Positions 4,961-5,893 of a DNA stretch of 5,893 nucleotides are shown here, one piece after another. A model generated the notes under the pieces. The model had not been told where the DNA came from. It made no database searches and worked only from the letters and a program-made list of their open reading frames with translations. Source of the DNA: Candidatus Manganitrophaceae bacterium (GTDB lineage Bacteria; Nitrospirota; Nitrospiria; SBBL01; Manganitrophaceae); the NCBI GenBank assembly GCA_004297235.1, contig SCUR01000411.1, positions 1 to 5,893 on the forward strand, in the 5' to 3' direction. Every line of letters begins with the position of its first letter. Within the stretch, counting starts at the first letter, position 1. Both the position numbers and the translations under genes were made by a program.

Positions 4961-5893
4961 ATGCGAATCGCCTACTTTGATTGCTTCTCCGGCATCAGCG
5001 GCGACATGATTCTTGGCGCGATGATCGATGCCGGTCTTGACGTGAAGGCGCTTCAAGCGGCCCTCTCGAAGCTGAAGCTCCCCGGCTGCAAGATTGAAGT
5101 CCATCGCGTCCGAAGGGGAGCGCTCTCCGCCGTCAAGGTCGATGTCCTCAACCGGAAAAACCTTCCCGGCCTCTCCAGCTTTCTTCAGATCGAGCGTCAG
5201 ATCCGAAAAAGCGCGCTTCCTGAACGGGTTCAAGATCACACGCTGGCGATCTTCAACCGCCTCGCGAAAGCGGAAGCGGCCGTGCACGGCCGGCGGAGAC
5301 ACCGGACCCACCTTCATGAGGTCGGCGAGGTCGATAGTCTGATCGATGTGGCCGGCGCCGTGATCGGCCTCTCCCTCTTAAAGATTGATCAAGTGATCGC
5401 CTCCCCGATTCATGTCGGAAGCGGAGAGGTCCAAACCAGAGCGGGCCTTTTTCCCGTCCCGGCCCCCGCCACGGCGGCCCTTCTGGAAGGAGCGCCGGTC
5501 TACGCGACCGGCCTGCGGGGAGAGTTGACCACCCCGACCGGGGCGGCCATTATTACGACCCTCGCCTCGTCGTTTTCCCCCCTCCCTCCGATGACGGTCG
5601 AGAAGATCGGCTACGGAGCCGGGCACGCGGAGCGGACGACGCCGAATCTCCTCCGGCTCTTCATCGGCCGCCGGGAATCCCCCTGGTCGGAGGATGAAAT
5701 CGTTCAGATTGAAACCAATATCGACGACATGAACCCGCAGATGTACGAGCATGTCATCGACTCTCTCTTCCAGGCCGGCGCCCTCGACGTCTTCTTGACC
5801 CCCATCATCATGAAACGGAGCCGGCCGGCGATCCTCCTCACCGTTCTGAGCCCCATCCCCGCCCAGGAGAAGATCCTTCAGACGCTGTTCAGC
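4961..5893 (+). CDS. larC: Nickel pincer cofactor biosynthesis protein LarC, 3' end beyond window
   Basis: LarC inserts nickel into the thiolated pincer nucleotide using CTP, the last step of NPN cofactor synthesis. 311 codons are open to the window edge; the family is usually around 400 residues, so roughly the last quarter is missing. Visible: the N-terminal signature MRIAYFDCFSGISGDM (1-16), THLHEVGEVDSLIDVAGA (116-133), ASPIHVGSG (147-155), LFPVPAPATAALL (163-175), GELTTPTGAA (187-196), IGYGAG (216-221) and, in the LarC2-type part, IETNIDDMNPQMYEHV (250-265) with FLTPIIMKR (278-286). Both parts are in one frame, so no programmed frameshift is needed, unlike Lactiplantibacillus plantarum LarC1/LarC2. 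The histidine-rich stretch often present near residues 60-80 is absent. GAGGG (4953-4957) lies 3 bases before the ATG. The gene follows the DUF3047 gene by 53 bases and probably shares its transcript. Confidence 0.95.
   Translation, partial: MRIAYFDCFSGISGDMILGAMIDAGLDVKALQAALSKLKLPGCKIEVHRVRRGALSAVKVDVLNRKNLPGLSSFLQIERQIRKSALPERVQDHTLAIFNRLAKAEAAVHGRRRHRTHLHEVGEVDSLIDVAGAVIGLSLLKIDQVIASPIHVGSGEVQTRAGLFPVPAPATAALLEGAPVYATGLRGELTTPTGAAIITTLASSFSPLPPMTVEKIGYGAGHAERTTPNLLRLFIGRRESPWSEDEIVQIETNIDDMNPQMYEHVIDSLFQAGALDVFLTPIIMKRSRPAILLTVLSPIPAQEKILQTLFS

Noticed and set aside
4622..5317. Minus-strand open frame of 231 codons spanning the DUF3047-larC spacer
   Set aside because: It is antisense to the end of the DUF3047 gene and the start of larC. 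Its STPQSAFRTPQS stretch is simply the translated heptamer repeat, a familiar source of spurious proteins.

Overview
The window reads as a stretch of chromosome from a moderately GC-rich, Gram-negative-type environmental bacterium. Support for this is a type IV prepilin peptidase, an exported DUF3047 protein, GpsA-type phospholipid precursor synthesis and codons rich in G/C at third positions. No taxon can be fixed from the sequence. The style and a GGATTGC-like heptamer spacer would fit Nitrospirota or related environmental lineages, but that is only an impression.

Layout. Bases 1-472 (minus strand) hold the first 157 codons of a prepilin peptidase (PilD/GspO type), cut by the window edge before its second catalytic motif. 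Bases 473-751 form a divergent intergenic region with one good promoter candidate facing right and one weaker candidate facing left. From 752 on, everything is on the plus strand: gpsA (glycerol-3-phosphate dehydrogenase), a Na/Pi-cotransporter-type protein with a C-terminal PhoU-like domain, larB, a secreted DUF3047 protein, and larC, which runs off the right edge.

How the genes work together. gpsA, the Na/Pi-PhoU gene and larB are joined by two 4-base ATGA stop/start overlaps, so they are almost certainly one transcription unit with translational coupling. larB and larC encode two of the three enzymes that make the nickel-pincer nucleotide (NPN) cofactor. LarB carboxylates and hydrolyses nicotinic acid adenine dinucleotide, and LarC inserts nickel using CTP. 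The third enzyme (LarE, sulfur insertion) and any LarA-type racemase are not in the window. The lar pair is split by the DUF3047 gene, which has its own candidate promoter. An inverted repeat in its leader would cover its ribosome binding site only on transcripts reading through from larB. The larC leader is a short array of degenerate 7-base repeats.

No CRISPR array, tRNA/rRNA, transposase, attachment site or clear factor-independent terminator was seen. I found no convincing wholly new system. The points most worth following are the DUF3047 gene inside the lar cluster, the possible RBS-masking stem, the heptamer array, and the in-frame (not frameshifted) LarC.
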